Assembly (NCBI GenBank): GCA_051876105.1
Contig: JBJEHN010000066.1
Location: forward strand, 1-30,737
Length of the DNA stretch: 30,737 nt
Direction of reading: 5' to 3'
Source: W2P13-069 sp051876105
GTDB lineage: Bacteria > Actinomycetota > Coriobacteriia > Coriobacteriales > QAMH01
Position 1 is the first letter of the stretch; each line of letters begins with the position of its first letter. The notes beneath the pieces were generated by a model. The model was not told the DNA's origin. It made no database searches and saw only the letters and a list, made by a program, of their open reading frames with translations. Shown here one piece after another: positions 7,811 through 16,539 of the stretch. The translations under genes were made by a program, and so were the position numbers.

Positions 7811-9364
7811 TTAGGCGAGGGTGGCTTTGACAGCGGCTTCCACGGCGGCAGTGGTGCCGTCGACTACCTCGCTGAAGCGGATGGGCATCTCGTCGAGCAG
7901 GTCGAGGGAGGGCGGCACGGCGTAGGTGCCGGTGACGCCGGCGAGCTCGGCCACCTTGCGGTTGAGCTGTGCGCCGGTGAGCTCCTGGACCTCTGCGGGC
8001 AGCTCCTGGCCGGCGGGGATGCCGGTGAGGGCGCGGTAGACGGCCCCGCCGAACTTGGCCCAGCGGGCGGTGCTCACCACGAGCATGGGGTTGGCGCCCT
8101 TGTTGCGGCGGGCGACCTTCCACGCCACGGCGGTGTGGGGGTCGAGCAGGTAGCCGTGCTCGTCCATGACCTGCTTGATCGTGTCGAGGGACTCCTGGTC
8201 GCTCACGGAGCCGGCGCGGTACTGGTTGGCGAAGGCGGCATAGGTCTCGTCATCGACGGTGAAGCGGCCCGTGCTGTTGAGCTCCTGCATCCAGCCGGCC
8301 ACCCTGGCGCTGTCGCGCCCGGTGAGCTCGTAGAGCTGGCGCTCCAGGTTGCTGCTGATGAGGATGTCCATGGAGGGGCTGCTGGTGAGCACGAACTCGC
8401 GGTCCTCGATGGTGTAGGTGCCCTCCTGGATGAAGTCCGTGAGCACGCGGTTGGCGTTGCTGGCGCAGACGATGGTGCCGATGGGCACACCCATCTGCTT
8501 GGCATACCAGCTGGCCAGGATGTTGCCGAAGTTGCCCGTGGGCACCGTGACGTCCATGGGCTCGCCCAGCTGCAGGGCGCCCTGGGCCACCATCTGGGCG
8601 TAGGCGCTCACGTAGTAGACGATCTGGGGCATGAGGCGGCCCCAGTTGATGGAGTTGGCGCTGGAGAGGACCACGTTGTCGCTGGCGGCCAGGACCTCGT
8701 TGAACTCCTTGTCGTTGAACATGCGCTTGACGCTGGTCTGGCAGTCGTCGAAGTTGCCGCGCACGCCGTAAACGCAAACGTTGCCGCCCTCCTGGGTGGC
8801 CATCTGCTTGTACTGGATGTCAGAGACACCGCCGTCCGGGTAGAAGACGACGATGGAGATGTGGTCGCGGTCCTTGAAGCCGGCCAGCGCGGCCTTGCCG
8901 GTGTCTCCGGAGGTGGCCACGGCGATGAGGTAGTCGTGGCCGGGGCCGCCGGCAGCACGCTGCTTTTCGATGCTGGCAGAGAAGAACACGGGCAGGCACT
9001 GCAGCGCCATGTCCTTGAAGGCGCTGGTGGGGCCGTGCCACAGCTCGAGCACGTAGGTGCCGTCCTCTCCCACGGGCACCACCGGCGCGATGGCGGGGGT
9101 GTCGAAGTTGCTGCCGTAGATGATCTCGAAGAGGGAGTCGATCTCCTCGCGCGAGAAGTCGATGCCGAAGCGCTCATAGACGAAGGCGGCCTGCTGCTTG
9201 TAGGGCAGCTGCGCCAGGGAGGCGATCTCGTCGAGGGTGACGTGGGGGATCTCCTGCGGGACGAAGAGGCCGCCGCCGGGAGCGATGCCCTTGATGACGG
9301 CTTCGGAGAACTTGAGCGGCTCGGTCACGACGCCGCGGGTGTCGACATAGCGGATGCTGTCCAT
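7811..9364 (-). CDS. thrC: Threonine synthase
   Basis: This 517-residue PLP enzyme converts O-phosphohomoserine to threonine, the last step of the pathway. The N-terminal SIRYVDTRG segment and the PLP-lysine region WHGPTSAFKDMALQ (Lys117) are typical, as are the SGDTGKAAL and PTGNFGNILASW phosphate and cofactor loops. The length fits the longer bacterial/yeast class. ATG at 9364 is chosen because GGAGG lies eight bases upstream. The upstream in-frame ATG (9379) overlaps that ribosome site. It seems to be a single-gene unit, in the same direction as the ModE-like gene before it but separated by a hairpin. Confidence 0.93.
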   Translation of the reverse strand: MDSIRYVDTRGVVTEPLKFSEAVIKGIAPGGGLFVPQEIPHVTLDEIASLAQLPYKQQAAFVYERFGIDFSREEIDSLFEIIYGSNFDTPAIAPVVPVGEDGTYVLELWHGPTSAFKDMALQCLPVFFSASIEKQRAAGGPGHDYLIAVATSGDTGKAALAGFKDRDHISIVVFYPDGGVSDIQYKQMATQEGGNVCVYGVRGNFDDCQTSVKRMFNDKEFNEVLAASDNVVLSSANSINWGRLMPQIVYYVSAYAQMVAQGALQLGEPMDVTVPTGNFGNILASWYAKQMGVPIGTIVCASNANRVLTDFIQEGTYTIEDREFVLTSSPSMDILISSNLERQLYELTGRDSARVAGWMQELNSTGRFTVDDETYAAFANQYRAGSVSDQESLDTIKQVMDEHGYLLDPHTAVAWKVARRNKGANPMLVVSTARWAKFGGAVYRALTGIPAGQELPAEVQELTGAQLNRKVAELAGVTGTYAVPPSLDLLDEMPIRFSEVVDGTTAAVEAAVKATLA

Positions 9365-9489
9365 GGGCAAACCCTCCATCTGGGCTTAGCGGTCCTCAAG
9401 TAGTCTGAAGATACTACCACCCCTGCCGCTGCCAGCTGTTTCGAGCGCGCAAAAGCCGCCGCTCGCAGCCGCCAGGCGCGCAAAAGCAG

Positions 9490-9523
9490 GCGCCCGCGGG
9501 AGCGGGGTGCTCCGTGCGGGCGC
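9490..9523 (-). terminator. Strong hairpin downstream of the ModE-like gene
   Basis: GCGCCCGC (9490-9497) pairs with GCGGGCGC (9516-9523), and GAGC/GCTC extend the stem inside. On the minus strand it follows the stop of the gene at 9559 and is followed by CTGCTTTTG, a weak U-run. It is a likely terminator between the ModE-like gene and thrC. Confidence 0.5.
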
Positions 9524-9558
9524 TTGGTTGCGTGCGTATGGGCGCTGGCGGGTGGGGC

Positions 9559-9909
9559 CTAGAAGTCTTTGAAGATCTCCTTGAACGACTTCTCCGCGTA
9601 CTCCTCGACGTCCTTCTCGAACTTGTCGTAGAGCTCCAGGAAGCGCTTGCCTTCCTCCGTGAGGCGCGAGCCGCGGGCACCGTAGCGCTCGATGAGCGGG
9701 AAGCCCAGGCCCTCCTCGACCTTCTTGATCATGCTCCATGCCTTGCTGTAGGCCATGTGGAGGACTTTGGCGGTCTTGTTGAGGGACCCGTACTCCTCGA
9801 TGCCGTGAAGCAAGATGCCGGCGCCCTTGCCGAAACTGGGACCCTTGCGGTCCGCCGAGGCGGTGACAACCAGCTTTACCTGCGCGTGCAAGTCCTTCTC
9901 GTCTGCCAT
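9559..9909 (-). CDS. Stand-alone winged helix-turn-helix protein, ModE N-terminal-like
   Basis: This 116-residue protein has the LysR-type winged helix seen in the N-terminal domain of the molybdate regulator ModE. A helix-turn-helix lies at about residues 40-62 (GSLNKTAKVLHMAYSKAWSMI) and a wing at 72-86 (ERYGARGSRLTEEG). A helical C-terminal tail follows. The molybdate-binding TOBE domains of full ModE are absent, so ligand sensing, if any, is different. It is monocistronic. An 8-bp inverted repeat upstream (9981-10010) may be its own operator. Its targets are unknown. The AT-rich TATAAG palindromes nearby are possible targets by proximity only. Confidence 0.8.
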   Translation of the reverse strand: MADEKDLHAQVKLVVTASADRKGPSFGKGAGILLHGIEEYGSLNKTAKVLHMAYSKAWSMIKKVEEGLGFPLIERYGARGSRLTEEGKRFLELYDKFEKDVEEYAEKSFKEIFKDF

Positions 9910-9980
9910 GAGGCTGTTGCTCCTTAACCGGGGTTTGATGAGTGTGGCAATCCCTCGTTGCCGCAGTCCCCATTTTATAT

Positions 9981-10010
9981 TGAATTGCGATAAAGAGGCC
10001 TTGCAATTCA
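9981..10010 (-). promoter_or_regulatory. Inverted repeat TGAATTGC-N14-GCAATTCA in the ModE-like gene leader
   Basis: Perfect 8-base arms at 9981-9988 and 10003-10010 have centres 22 bases apart, in an unusually AT-rich leader (ATTTTATAT on one side, GTTTTATAT on the other). On the minus strand, AATATAAAAT just downstream of the repeat gives a plausible -10 element. An autoregulatory operator is inferred. Confidence 0.5.
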
Positions 10011-10089
10011 GGTTTTATATGAGAAATAAATCAGAGGGAGCAGCATCGAATGCGCCGCTCCCTCCGACAAGCTTGGATTATCCGAGACC

Positions 10090-11994
10090 CTACTCGTCGA
10101 TGCCCTCGCCGATGGTGATGGTGACGGTGGTGCCGGGCACTGCGCTGCCGGTGAGGTCTTGGTTGACGACCTTGCCCTTGTCGCCTTCAGAGTAGTGCTT
10201 GGAGACCTTGAAGCCGGCGTTCTTGAGGGTGCTGGTGGCCTTGGCCTCGCCCATGCCGATCACGTTGGGGACGGGCACGTTCTGCGCGCCCAGGCTGATG
10301 GTGAGGGTGACGGTGGTGCCGGAGGCCACGCTGGTGCCGGCGGGCACGTCCTGGCCCATGACCTCGCCAGTGCTCACGTCGTTGGAGTAGCCGGTCTGGG
10401 TCTTGACCTTGAGGCCCTGCTTCTGGAGGTCGGCCAGGGCGTCTGCCTCTGCCCAGCCGAAGTAGTCGCTCACGACCACGTTGGTGTTGGCCTTGCCCTT
10501 GGAGACCCAGTACTTGACGGTGGAGCCCTTGTCGGCCGTGGAGCCGTCTGCAGGCTCCTGGCGGCAGATCTTGCCCTGCTCGTACTCGTCGCTGTACTCC
10601 TCGTTGCTGCTGGCGGTGAAGCCGGCGTCAAAGAGCGCCTTCTGGGCCTCGAGATCCGTGAGGCCCAAGAGCTTGGGGACGGGCACCTGCTCGGGCTCGT
10701 CCTTGCCGCTGGAGATGATGAGGTTGACCTTGCCCTCCTTGGCGATGCTGTCGTTGTACGAGGGGTCCTGGTAGAAGACAAGGTCCTTGGCCACGGTCTC
10801 GTTGGGCTCGTACTTCACGACACCCACGTTGAGGCCGTACTCCTCGAGTATCTCCGTGGCCTCCTGGAGAGTGTGGTTGGTGACGTCTGGGACGATGACC
10901 TGCTCGGCCTTGCCGCCCTGGCTGAGCGCAAAGCCCACGCCCGCGATGGCGGCGATGACCAGCACAGCCACGACCGCCGCGACGACTTTGACGCGCGCGC
11001 TCTTCTTGGGGGGCTCGCCGCTGCCGCCGCCGCGGCCGCCGCGCTCGTAGCTGTTCTTGACGCTGCCCGCCTGCTCGCCGGCCTCGACCGGGTCGATGAC
11101 GCGGGTGACGCCGGCTGCCGCTGCGGCCCCTGCGGGCGAGCCGATGACGGTGGTGGCTGCGGCAGACGCCGCGGCACCGCGGCCGGCCAGGTAGTCGTCG
11201 AGGGCCTGCTTCATCTCGTTGGCGGTGGAGAAGCGCTCCCAGGGGTTCTTGGACATGGCGCGCAGGATGATGGCCTCGAGCGCCGGGTCGATGTTGGCGT
11301 TGATGGCACGCGGCGGGACGGGGTCCTCGTTGACCTGCTTCATCGCCACGCTCACCGCGTCTGGTCCGTCGAAGGGCAGCTGACCGGTGCAGGCCTCGTA
11401 CATGACGATGCCCAGCGAGTAGAGGTCGCTTGTGCCCGCCAGTGGCTTGCCCTGCGCCTGCTCCGGGCTGACGTAGTGAGCGGTGCCCAGGACGTTGGAG
11501 TCCGTGGTCATGTCCGTGTTGCCGGCCTGCGCGATGCCGAAGTCCATGACCTTAACGTTGCCGTCCGTCTGGACCATGATGTTGGCGGACTTGATGTCCC
11601 TGTGGATGATGCCGTAGCTGTGCGCCACGCTCAGGGCGCTGCAGACCTGGGAGCCTATCTCGGCCACCTTGCGCGGGTGGATGCTGCCGCGCTGCTGGAC
11701 GGCGGTCTTGAGGTCCGTGCCGCGGACGTACTCCATGACGATGTAGTACATGTCGTCGTCGCGGCCCCAATCGTAGATGTTGACGATGAAGGGGCTGGTG
11801 AGGTTGGCAGCGGCCTGCGCCTCCTGGCGGAAGCGCGCGGCGAAGGTGCGGTCTGCTGCGTACTGCGGGAGCATGACCTTCACGGCCACGGTGCGCCCCA
11901 GGGTGGTGTCATTGGCCTTGAAGACCTCGGCCATGCCGCCCATCCCAATGCGCTCGGTCACCCTGTAGCGGTCTCCGAATACCCTCTTGTCCAC
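10090..11994 (-). CDS. pknB: Serine/threonine protein kinase with four PASTA repeats (PknB)
   Basis: This 634-residue single-pass membrane kinase senses peptidoglycan fragments or lipid II and controls wall synthesis. The kinase domain spans about 5-270, with glycine loop GMGGMAEV, Lys39 in VAVKV, catalytic HRDIKSAN (Asp133), DFG at 151 and SPEQ near 176-179. A linker rich in Ala/Gly leads to a transmembrane helix at about 336-357. Residues 366 to the C-terminus hold four PASTA repeats outside the cell. GTG at 11994 is chosen because AGGAG stands just upstream and the kinase fold begins at once; a TTG-started extension of 18 codons is unlikely. It lies 112 bases after the FtsW-PBP gene and is last of the cluster. 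Confidence 0.93.
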   Translation of the reverse strand: MDKRVFGDRYRVTERIGMGGMAEVFKANDTTLGRTVAVKVMLPQYAADRTFAARFRQEAQAAANLTSPFIVNIYDWGRDDDMYYIVMEYVRGTDLKTAVQQRGSIHPRKVAEIGSQVCSALSVAHSYGIIHRDIKSANIMVQTDGNVKVMDFGIAQAGNTDMTTDSNVLGTAHYVSPEQAQGKPLAGTSDLYSLGIVMYEACTGQLPFDGPDAVSVAMKQVNEDPVPPRAINANIDPALEAIILRAMSKNPWERFSTANEMKQALDDYLAGRGAAASAAATTVIGSPAGAAAAAGVTRVIDPVEAGEQAGSVKNSYERGGRGGGSGEPPKKSARVKVVAAVVAVLVIAAIAGVGFALSQGGKAEQVIVPDVTNHTLQEATEILEEYGLNVGVVKYEPNETVAKDLVFYQDPSYNDSIAKEGKVNLIISSGKDEPEQVPVPKLLGLTDLEAQKALFDAGFTASSNEEYSDEYEQGKICRQEPADGSTADKGSTVKYWVSKGKANTNVVVSDYFGWAEADALADLQKQGLKVKTQTGYSNDVSTGEVMGQDVPAGTSVASGTTVTLTISLGAQNVPVPNVIGMGEAKATSTLKNAGFKVSKHYSEGDKGKVVNQDLTGSAVPGTTVTITIGEGIDE

Positions 11995-12105
11995 GTTCTC
12001 GCTCCTTGCTTCCCTCACATGCGCCTCTCGTGGCGCCTGCTTTCTCAATCTTATACCGCGCTCCCGCCGGCGGGCGGCTCGCGGGTCATCTTCAAGAACT
12101 CACCA

Positions 12106-14889
12106 CTAGAGGACCCCCAGCTCCTGCAGGGCGCTCACCAGCACCGAGCGGGCCTTGGGGGCCGCCACCACGGCGCCCTCGTCGCTGGCGTCCTCGATGC
12201 ACACCGCCACCGTGACGCTCGCGTCGCCCTTCTCCGCTGTGGCGATGAACCAGGCGTTCTCGTGGCCGTCGCCGGTCTCGCCGGTGCCGGTCTTGCCCAT
12301 GACGCGCACGCCGCTGATCGCGGCGTTGCCGCCGGTGCCGCTGGTGACGCAGTACTCCATGATGTCGCACTCGTCCTTGGCGGCGGACTCGCCCATGGCG
12401 CGGCCCAAGCTGGCGGGCTTGGTGACGGAGACGACCTTGCCCTCGTGGCTCATGACCTTCTCGACGATGTAGGGGCGCATGGCCTCGCCGCCGTTGGCGA
12501 TGGCAGCCATGACGACGGCCATCTGGGTCACGGTGACCTGGGGGCCGGCGGGGCTGGCGTGCTCGCCCACGGGCTGGCCGGCGCCCGCCCAGGCGGTCTC
12601 CCACTCGGTCATCTCGGCCGGGTCGGGCATGAGGCTCGCCGTGACGGCGAAGTCCTGCGCCAGACGCTCGTCTCCCACACCGAAGGCCTTGGAGATGTTG
12701 ACGAGCGCCTGGGCGCCCATGTCCACGGCCAGCTGGCCGAAGGCGGTGTTCGAGCTGATGGCGAAGGCCTGCTTCACCGTGATGGAGCCGCGGTCGCCGT
12801 GGGTGGTGACCGGCGCGCCGCCGATGTTCTTGGAAGAGGGGCTGTCGACCATGGTCTCAGGCGTGACGAGCCCGCTGTCAAGGGCGCCGGCCAAGGTCAC
12901 GGCCTTGTAGGTGGAGCCAGGTGTGTAGAGGCTCTGGGTGGCGCGGTTGACCAGCTGGCCCTTGTTCTTGACCTTGCCCTCCAGCAGGTCGCCCACCTCG
13001 TTGGCGTTGTAGCCGGGGGCGCTTGCCTGGGCGAGCACGGCACCGGTCTTGGTGTCGATGCAGGTGATGGCGCCGGCCAGGCCCTTGAGCTGCTCCTCTG
13101 CCGTGCGCTGGACGTCTGCGTCCAGGGTGAGCACCACGTCGTTGCCGGAGTTCTGCAGGCCGGCCGCCGCGCGGATGGCGTCGCCGATGCTCTCGAAGCT
13201 CTCGTCGCCCACCAGGGTGGCGCCCATGGAGGCCTCGATGCCGGCGCTGCCGTACTGCTGGCTGTAGTAGCCCACCGCCTGCGAGGCCAGCGAGCCCTGG
13301 GGGTAGCTGCGGGTGTAGCTGCCGTCTGCGCTCTTGATGCTCTCGGCCAAGACCACATCGTCGCTGGTGAGGATGGCACCGCGCTCGCGCTGGGCTTGGC
13401 GCACCAGGGTGTGGTTGTTGCCCTCGCGGTTCTGCAGCTCTTCTGCCTGCACGACCTGCACGTAGGTGAGGTTGCCGATGCTCACGGCGATCAGCAGCGA
13501 GAGGCAGCCCACGAGCATGGTGAGGCGGCGGCCCAAAGAGGAGCGCCCCAGGACGCCGCTGTCCGCGGGGGCGGCGGCGCGCACGCGGCTGATCTGCATG
13601 GTGCCGGTCATCTCGGTTGCCAGGCCGGTCGCCTCGTTGCCGGCCTTGAGCAGCAGGCCCACGATGATGAAGCTGGCGATGAGGCTGCTGCCGCCCTGGC
13701 TCATGAAGGGCAGGGTGATGCCGGTGAGGGGGATGAGGCCGGTGACGCCGCCCACGATGATGAAGGCCTGCAGGCTGACGCCCGCGGTGAGGCCGGCGGC
13801 AGTGAAGGCGGCCACGTCGCTCTTGGCGCGGGCGGCCGTCGCCAAGCCGCGCACCGCGAAGAGCACGAAGAGTATCAGCACGGCCGCGGCGCCCAGCAGG
13901 CCCATCTCCTCGGCGATGGCAGAGAAGATGAAGTCGCTCTCCACCATGGGGATGGCGGTGCACAGGCCGCGCCCGATGCCGGTGCCGAAGAGCCCGCCGT
14001 CTGCCAGCGAGTACATGCTCTGCACCAGCTGGTAGCCGCTGTCCTGCGCGTAGGCGAAGGGGTCGCGCCAGATGGCGACGCGCGTCTGCACGTGGTCGAA
14101 CATCCCGTAGAGGCACACGCAGCCCAGGGCGGCAAGCGTCAGCCCGAAGACCACGTAGCTCAGGCGCCCGGTGCTCACGTACACCATGGCCAGGAAGATC
14201 CCGAAGAGCAGCAGCGCGCTGCCCAGGTCCTTCTCGAAGACGATGACCAGCATGGCCACCAGCCACATGCCGATCACCGGCAGCATGGTGCGCCAGTGGG
14301 GCACGGGCAGGCCCAGCGGCCCGCGGCCGAAGGTGGAGAGCATCTCGCGGTGGTCGGCCAGGTAGCTGGCCAGGAAGAGCACGACGCAGATCTTGGCGAG
14401 CTCGCCCGGCTGGAAGCTCATCCCGCCTATGGAGAGCCAGATGCGGCTGCCGTAGTACTCGCGGCCGATGCCCGGCAGCATGGGGCTGACGAGCAGCAGC
14501 AGGCCCACCACCAAGATCACGTAACGGTAGCGCGCGAGCTTCTCGATGCTGGGGACGAAGATGATGGTCAGCACCATGCAGGCCACGCCGGCGAAGAGCC
14601 ACAGCACCTGCTTGAGCGCGGTGTCCTCCGGGGTAAGGCGCAGCACGAAGCAGATGCCGATGCCCGCCAGCAGGAAGACCACCGGCAGGATGCCCGGGTC
14701 TGCCTGCGGGGCGAAGAAGCGCACGAACACGTGCGCCACCGCGAAGGCGGCGATGAGGCCCAAAGGCACGGCGAACGAGGCCAGGCTGAGCTCCACGCCC
14801 TGGTTGATCAGGAGCATGGCGAAGAGCAGCAGCAACACCGGGGCGGCTGCTATGAGGAGCCAGAGCTCTGTCGACCTGCGAGTGTGCAT
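12106..14889 (-). CDS. FtsW/RodA glycosyltransferase fused to class B penicillin-binding protein
   Basis: This single 927-residue reading frame joins two normally separate proteins. Residues 1 to about 415 are a SEDS polymerase, with hydrophobic segments, FQPGELAKI, VFEKDLGSALL, GIGRGLC and the LPFMSQGGSSL signature. After a short linker (about 420-450) a second membrane anchor begins (LTMLVGCLSLLIAVSIGNLTYVQVV). A transpeptidase domain follows, with PGSTYK (Ser about 658), SSN (about 711) and KTGTG (Lys866). In relatives rodA/ftsW and pbpA are adjacent genes. Here the cognate polymerase and transpeptidase are one polypeptide. A GGGGG ribosome site precedes ATG 14889, nine bases after the phosphatase stop. 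Whether it serves elongation (RodA-PbpA) or division (FtsW-FtsI) is not certain; gene order favours RodA-PbpA. Confidence 0.93.
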   Translation of the reverse strand: MHTRRSTELWLLIAAAPVLLLLFAMLLINQGVELSLASFAVPLGLIAAFAVAHVFVRFFAPQADPGILPVVFLLAGIGICFVLRLTPEDTALKQVLWLFAGVACMVLTIIFVPSIEKLARYRYVILVVGLLLLVSPMLPGIGREYYGSRIWLSIGGMSFQPGELAKICVVLFLASYLADHREMLSTFGRGPLGLPVPHWRTMLPVIGMWLVAMLVIVFEKDLGSALLLFGIFLAMVYVSTGRLSYVVFGLTLAALGCVCLYGMFDHVQTRVAIWRDPFAYAQDSGYQLVQSMYSLADGGLFGTGIGRGLCTAIPMVESDFIFSAIAEEMGLLGAAAVLILFVLFAVRGLATAARAKSDVAAFTAAGLTAGVSLQAFIIVGGVTGLIPLTGITLPFMSQGGSSLIASFIIVGLLLKAGNEATGLATEMTGTMQISRVRAAAPADSGVLGRSSLGRRLTMLVGCLSLLIAVSIGNLTYVQVVQAEELQNREGNNHTLVRQAQRERGAILTSDDVVLAESIKSADGSYTRSYPQGSLASQAVGYYSQQYGSAGIEASMGATLVGDESFESIGDAIRAAAGLQNSGNDVVLTLDADVQRTAEEQLKGLAGAITCIDTKTGAVLAQASAPGYNANEVGDLLEGKVKNKGQLVNRATQSLYTPGSTYKAVTLAGALDSGLVTPETMVDSPSSKNIGGAPVTTHGDRGSITVKQAFAISSNTAFGQLAVDMGAQALVNISKAFGVGDERLAQDFAVTASLMPDPAEMTEWETAWAGAGQPVGEHASPAGPQVTVTQMAVVMAAIANGGEAMRPYIVEKVMSHEGKVVSVTKPASLGRAMGESAAKDECDIMEYCVTSGTGGNAAISGVRVMGKTGTGETGDGHENAWFIATAEKGDASVTVAVCIEDASDEGAVVAAPKARSVLVSALQELGVL

Positions 14890-14898
14890 GGGCGCCCC

Positions 14899-16041
14899 CT
14901 ACTTGCCCGCGCTGGGGTCTTCGGCGGCGCCCTCGCCCGCGGCGGGCTCGCTGCCGATGAGGTGGCGGTACTCGGCCAGGAGGGCCTGGGCGTCTTCGAG
15001 GCTGTCGACGGTCATGCCGCCCTCCAGGCGGCTGGCCGTGGTGGGCGAGAGCTTGTCGACGGGGATGTCGGTCTTCTCCTCGAGCCAGTTGGCCTTGATG
15101 CCGGCGACGCTGCCGGGCAGGCCGCGGTACACGCAGACCACGCCGTCTTCCGCGATCACGAAGAAGCTGTTGTGCGCGTAGGCGTAAGCGCCGCCGATAC
15201 CCGCGGCGAGGATCGCCACGAAGGCGATGGCGAAGACGATGGGGGCGACGTGGGCCCTGAGCCAGTTGCCGGCGCCCTTGGCGGGCTTGTCAGGCTCGGG
15301 CTCCTTGAGCGGGTCGACGACCACGCAGGTGACGTTGTCCATGCCGCCGGCCGCCAGGGCCTCGCGGATGAGCGCGTCGCAGCAGTCCTGCGGGCTGGCG
15401 TTGGCGCGCAGGATGCTGGCGATGCCGCTGTCCTGCACCATGCCGCTCAGGCCGTCCGAGCACAGCAGCAGCCTGTCGCCCGGGCTCACGCGCAGGATGT
15501 AGATGTCGGGCTCGACGGTGGCGTCGCTGCCCAGGGCGCGGGTGATGACGCTGCGCTGCGGGTGGACGCGGGCCTCTTCCTCGGTGATGCGGCCCTGCTC
15601 GACGAGGTCGGCCACGAGGGAGTGGTCGCGCGTGATGCGCTGGAGCGTGCCCTCGTGGAGGAGGTAGGCGCGCGAGTCGCCCACCTGGGCGATGACCAGC
15701 TGGTCCTCGAAGACCTGGGCCGCCGTCATGGTGGTGCCCATGCCGGGCCTGCCGGTGCCGTTGGCCGCGGCGCTGATGATGGCGATGTTGGCCGCCCTCA
15801 CGGCGTTTGCCAGGGCGTCGCCATCTGGCGAGGAGGGCGCCTTCTCAAGCAGGGTGTTGATGGCGATCTCGCTCGCCACCTCGCCGGCCTCGTGGCCGCC
15901 CATGCCGTCTGCCACCACAAACAGCGGCGTAGCGGCGATGAAGCTGTCCTCGTTGTGCTCGCGCACGCAGCCCACGTCCGTGCGGGCGGCGTAGACCTGA
16001 GGTGTCTTCAGATGGTCGTTCTTTCGGTCCTTCTCTGGCAT
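14899..16041 (-). CDS. pstP: PP2C-family serine/threonine phosphatase (PstP)
   Basis: This 380-residue metal-dependent phosphatase would reverse phosphorylation by the two kinases of the cluster. The PP2C domain shows TDVGCVREHNEDSF, VVADGMGGHEAGE, GMGTTM, VGDSRAYLL, LLLCSDGL and MDNVTCVVV, which carry the metal-binding aspartates. A membrane helix follows (IVFAIAFVAILAAGIGGAYAYA), with a roughly 120-residue tail beyond it. ATG at 16041 is used: a GTG at 16089 lies inside a hairpin (16079-16104) and would add residues not needed by the fold. It ends nine bases before the FtsW-PBP start. Confidence 0.92.
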   Translation of the reverse strand: MPEKDRKNDHLKTPQVYAARTDVGCVREHNEDSFIAATPLFVVADGMGGHEAGEVASEIAINTLLEKAPSSPDGDALANAVRAANIAIISAAANGTGRPGMGTTMTAAQVFEDQLVIAQVGDSRAYLLHEGTLQRITRDHSLVADLVEQGRITEEEARVHPQRSVITRALGSDATVEPDIYILRVSPGDRLLLCSDGLSGMVQDSGIASILRANASPQDCCDALIREALAAGGMDNVTCVVVDPLKEPEPDKPAKGAGNWLRAHVAPIVFAIAFVAILAAGIGGAYAYAHNSFFVIAEDGVVCVYRGLPGSVAGIKANWLEEKTDIPVDKLSPTTASRLEGGMTVDSLEDAQALLAEYRHLIGSEPAAGEGAAEDPSAGK

Positions 16042-16078
16042 TCTCGCTACTTCCACTAGCTCCAAGGCGAATCTGAAA

Positions 16079-16104
16079 CGCGCCCCCACGTGCCGCGGGG
16101 CGCG
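16079..16104 (-). terminator. Hairpin between fhaB and pstP
   Basis: CGCGCCCC (16079-16086) and GGGGCGCG (16097-16104) form an 8-bp stem with a ten-base loop. On the minus strand it is followed by TTTCAGATT, a poor U-tract. It may tune expression of the downstream genes relative to the kinase and FHA genes or protect the upstream mRNA end. Confidence 0.35.
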
Positions 16105-16119
16105 GGTGCAACGCTCTCC

Positions 16120-16536
16120 CTACTTGCGGGTGACCTTGATCTCAACGCTGCCGATGCGCACGAGGTCGCCCTCGACGCAGCGCTGCACCTGGGTCACCGG
16201 CTCGCCGTTGACGCGGGTGCCGTTGGCAGAGCCCAGGTCCTCGACCATGAGGTCGCCGCCCATGAGCGAGAACCGCGCGTGCCGGCGCGAGACCACGTCG
16301 TCGGGGACGAGGATGTCCGCACCGGGAGCGCGTCCCACGATGATGGGACCCATGACGCCCACCTTGAGCCCCCGCAGCGCCTTGGGGCCCTTCTCGACCA
16401 CTAGGGTCCAAACCCGGGCGGTCTTGTTGCCCTGCCCCTTCACCAGGCCGATGCCCGTGCGCATCACGGCGAAGAGGAAGAGATACAGCAGGGCGACCAG
16501 CAGGATGCGCCCTATGAGCAGCAGCATGTCGACCAC
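16120..16536 (-). CDS. fhaB: FHA-domain membrane protein (FhaB/FipA-like)
   Basis: This 138-residue protein has one N-terminal membrane helix (residues about 4-24) and a C-terminal forkhead-associated domain. The latter shows IIVGRAPGADILV, SRRHARF and LGSANGTRVNG, the residues that bind phosphothreonine. In mycobacteria FhaB docks on phosphorylated PknB-pathway proteins at the division site. GTG start at 16536 is supported by AGGAGG eight bases upstream, inside the end of fhaA. The gap to fhaA is only three bases. Confidence 0.9.
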   Translation of the reverse strand: MVDMLLLIGRILLVALLYLFLFAVMRTGIGLVKGQGNKTARVWTLVVEKGPKALRGLKVGVMGPIIVGRAPGADILVPDDVVSRRHARFSLMGGDLMVEDLGSANGTRVNGEPVTQVQRCVEGDLVRIGSVEIKVTRK

Positions 16537-16539
16537 AGG

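Noticed and set aside
9398..9415. Small inverted repeat GTAGT-N8-ACTAC upstream of thrC as an operator or attenuator
   Set aside because: The arms are only five bases, and no leader peptide or T-box features were found; it could be chance.
10159..16059. A 1966-codon open frame on the plus strand, antisense to the kinase, FtsW-PBP and phosphatase genes
   Set aside because: It is a GC-bias shadow: its translation is low-complexity (Ala, Gly, His, Arg, Val), it has no domain, and it mirrors well-supported genes on the other strand.
16042..16089. Upstream GTG start for the PP2C phosphatase
   Set aside because: It lies within a stable hairpin, has no good ribosome site, and the PP2C fold is complete from ATG 16041.
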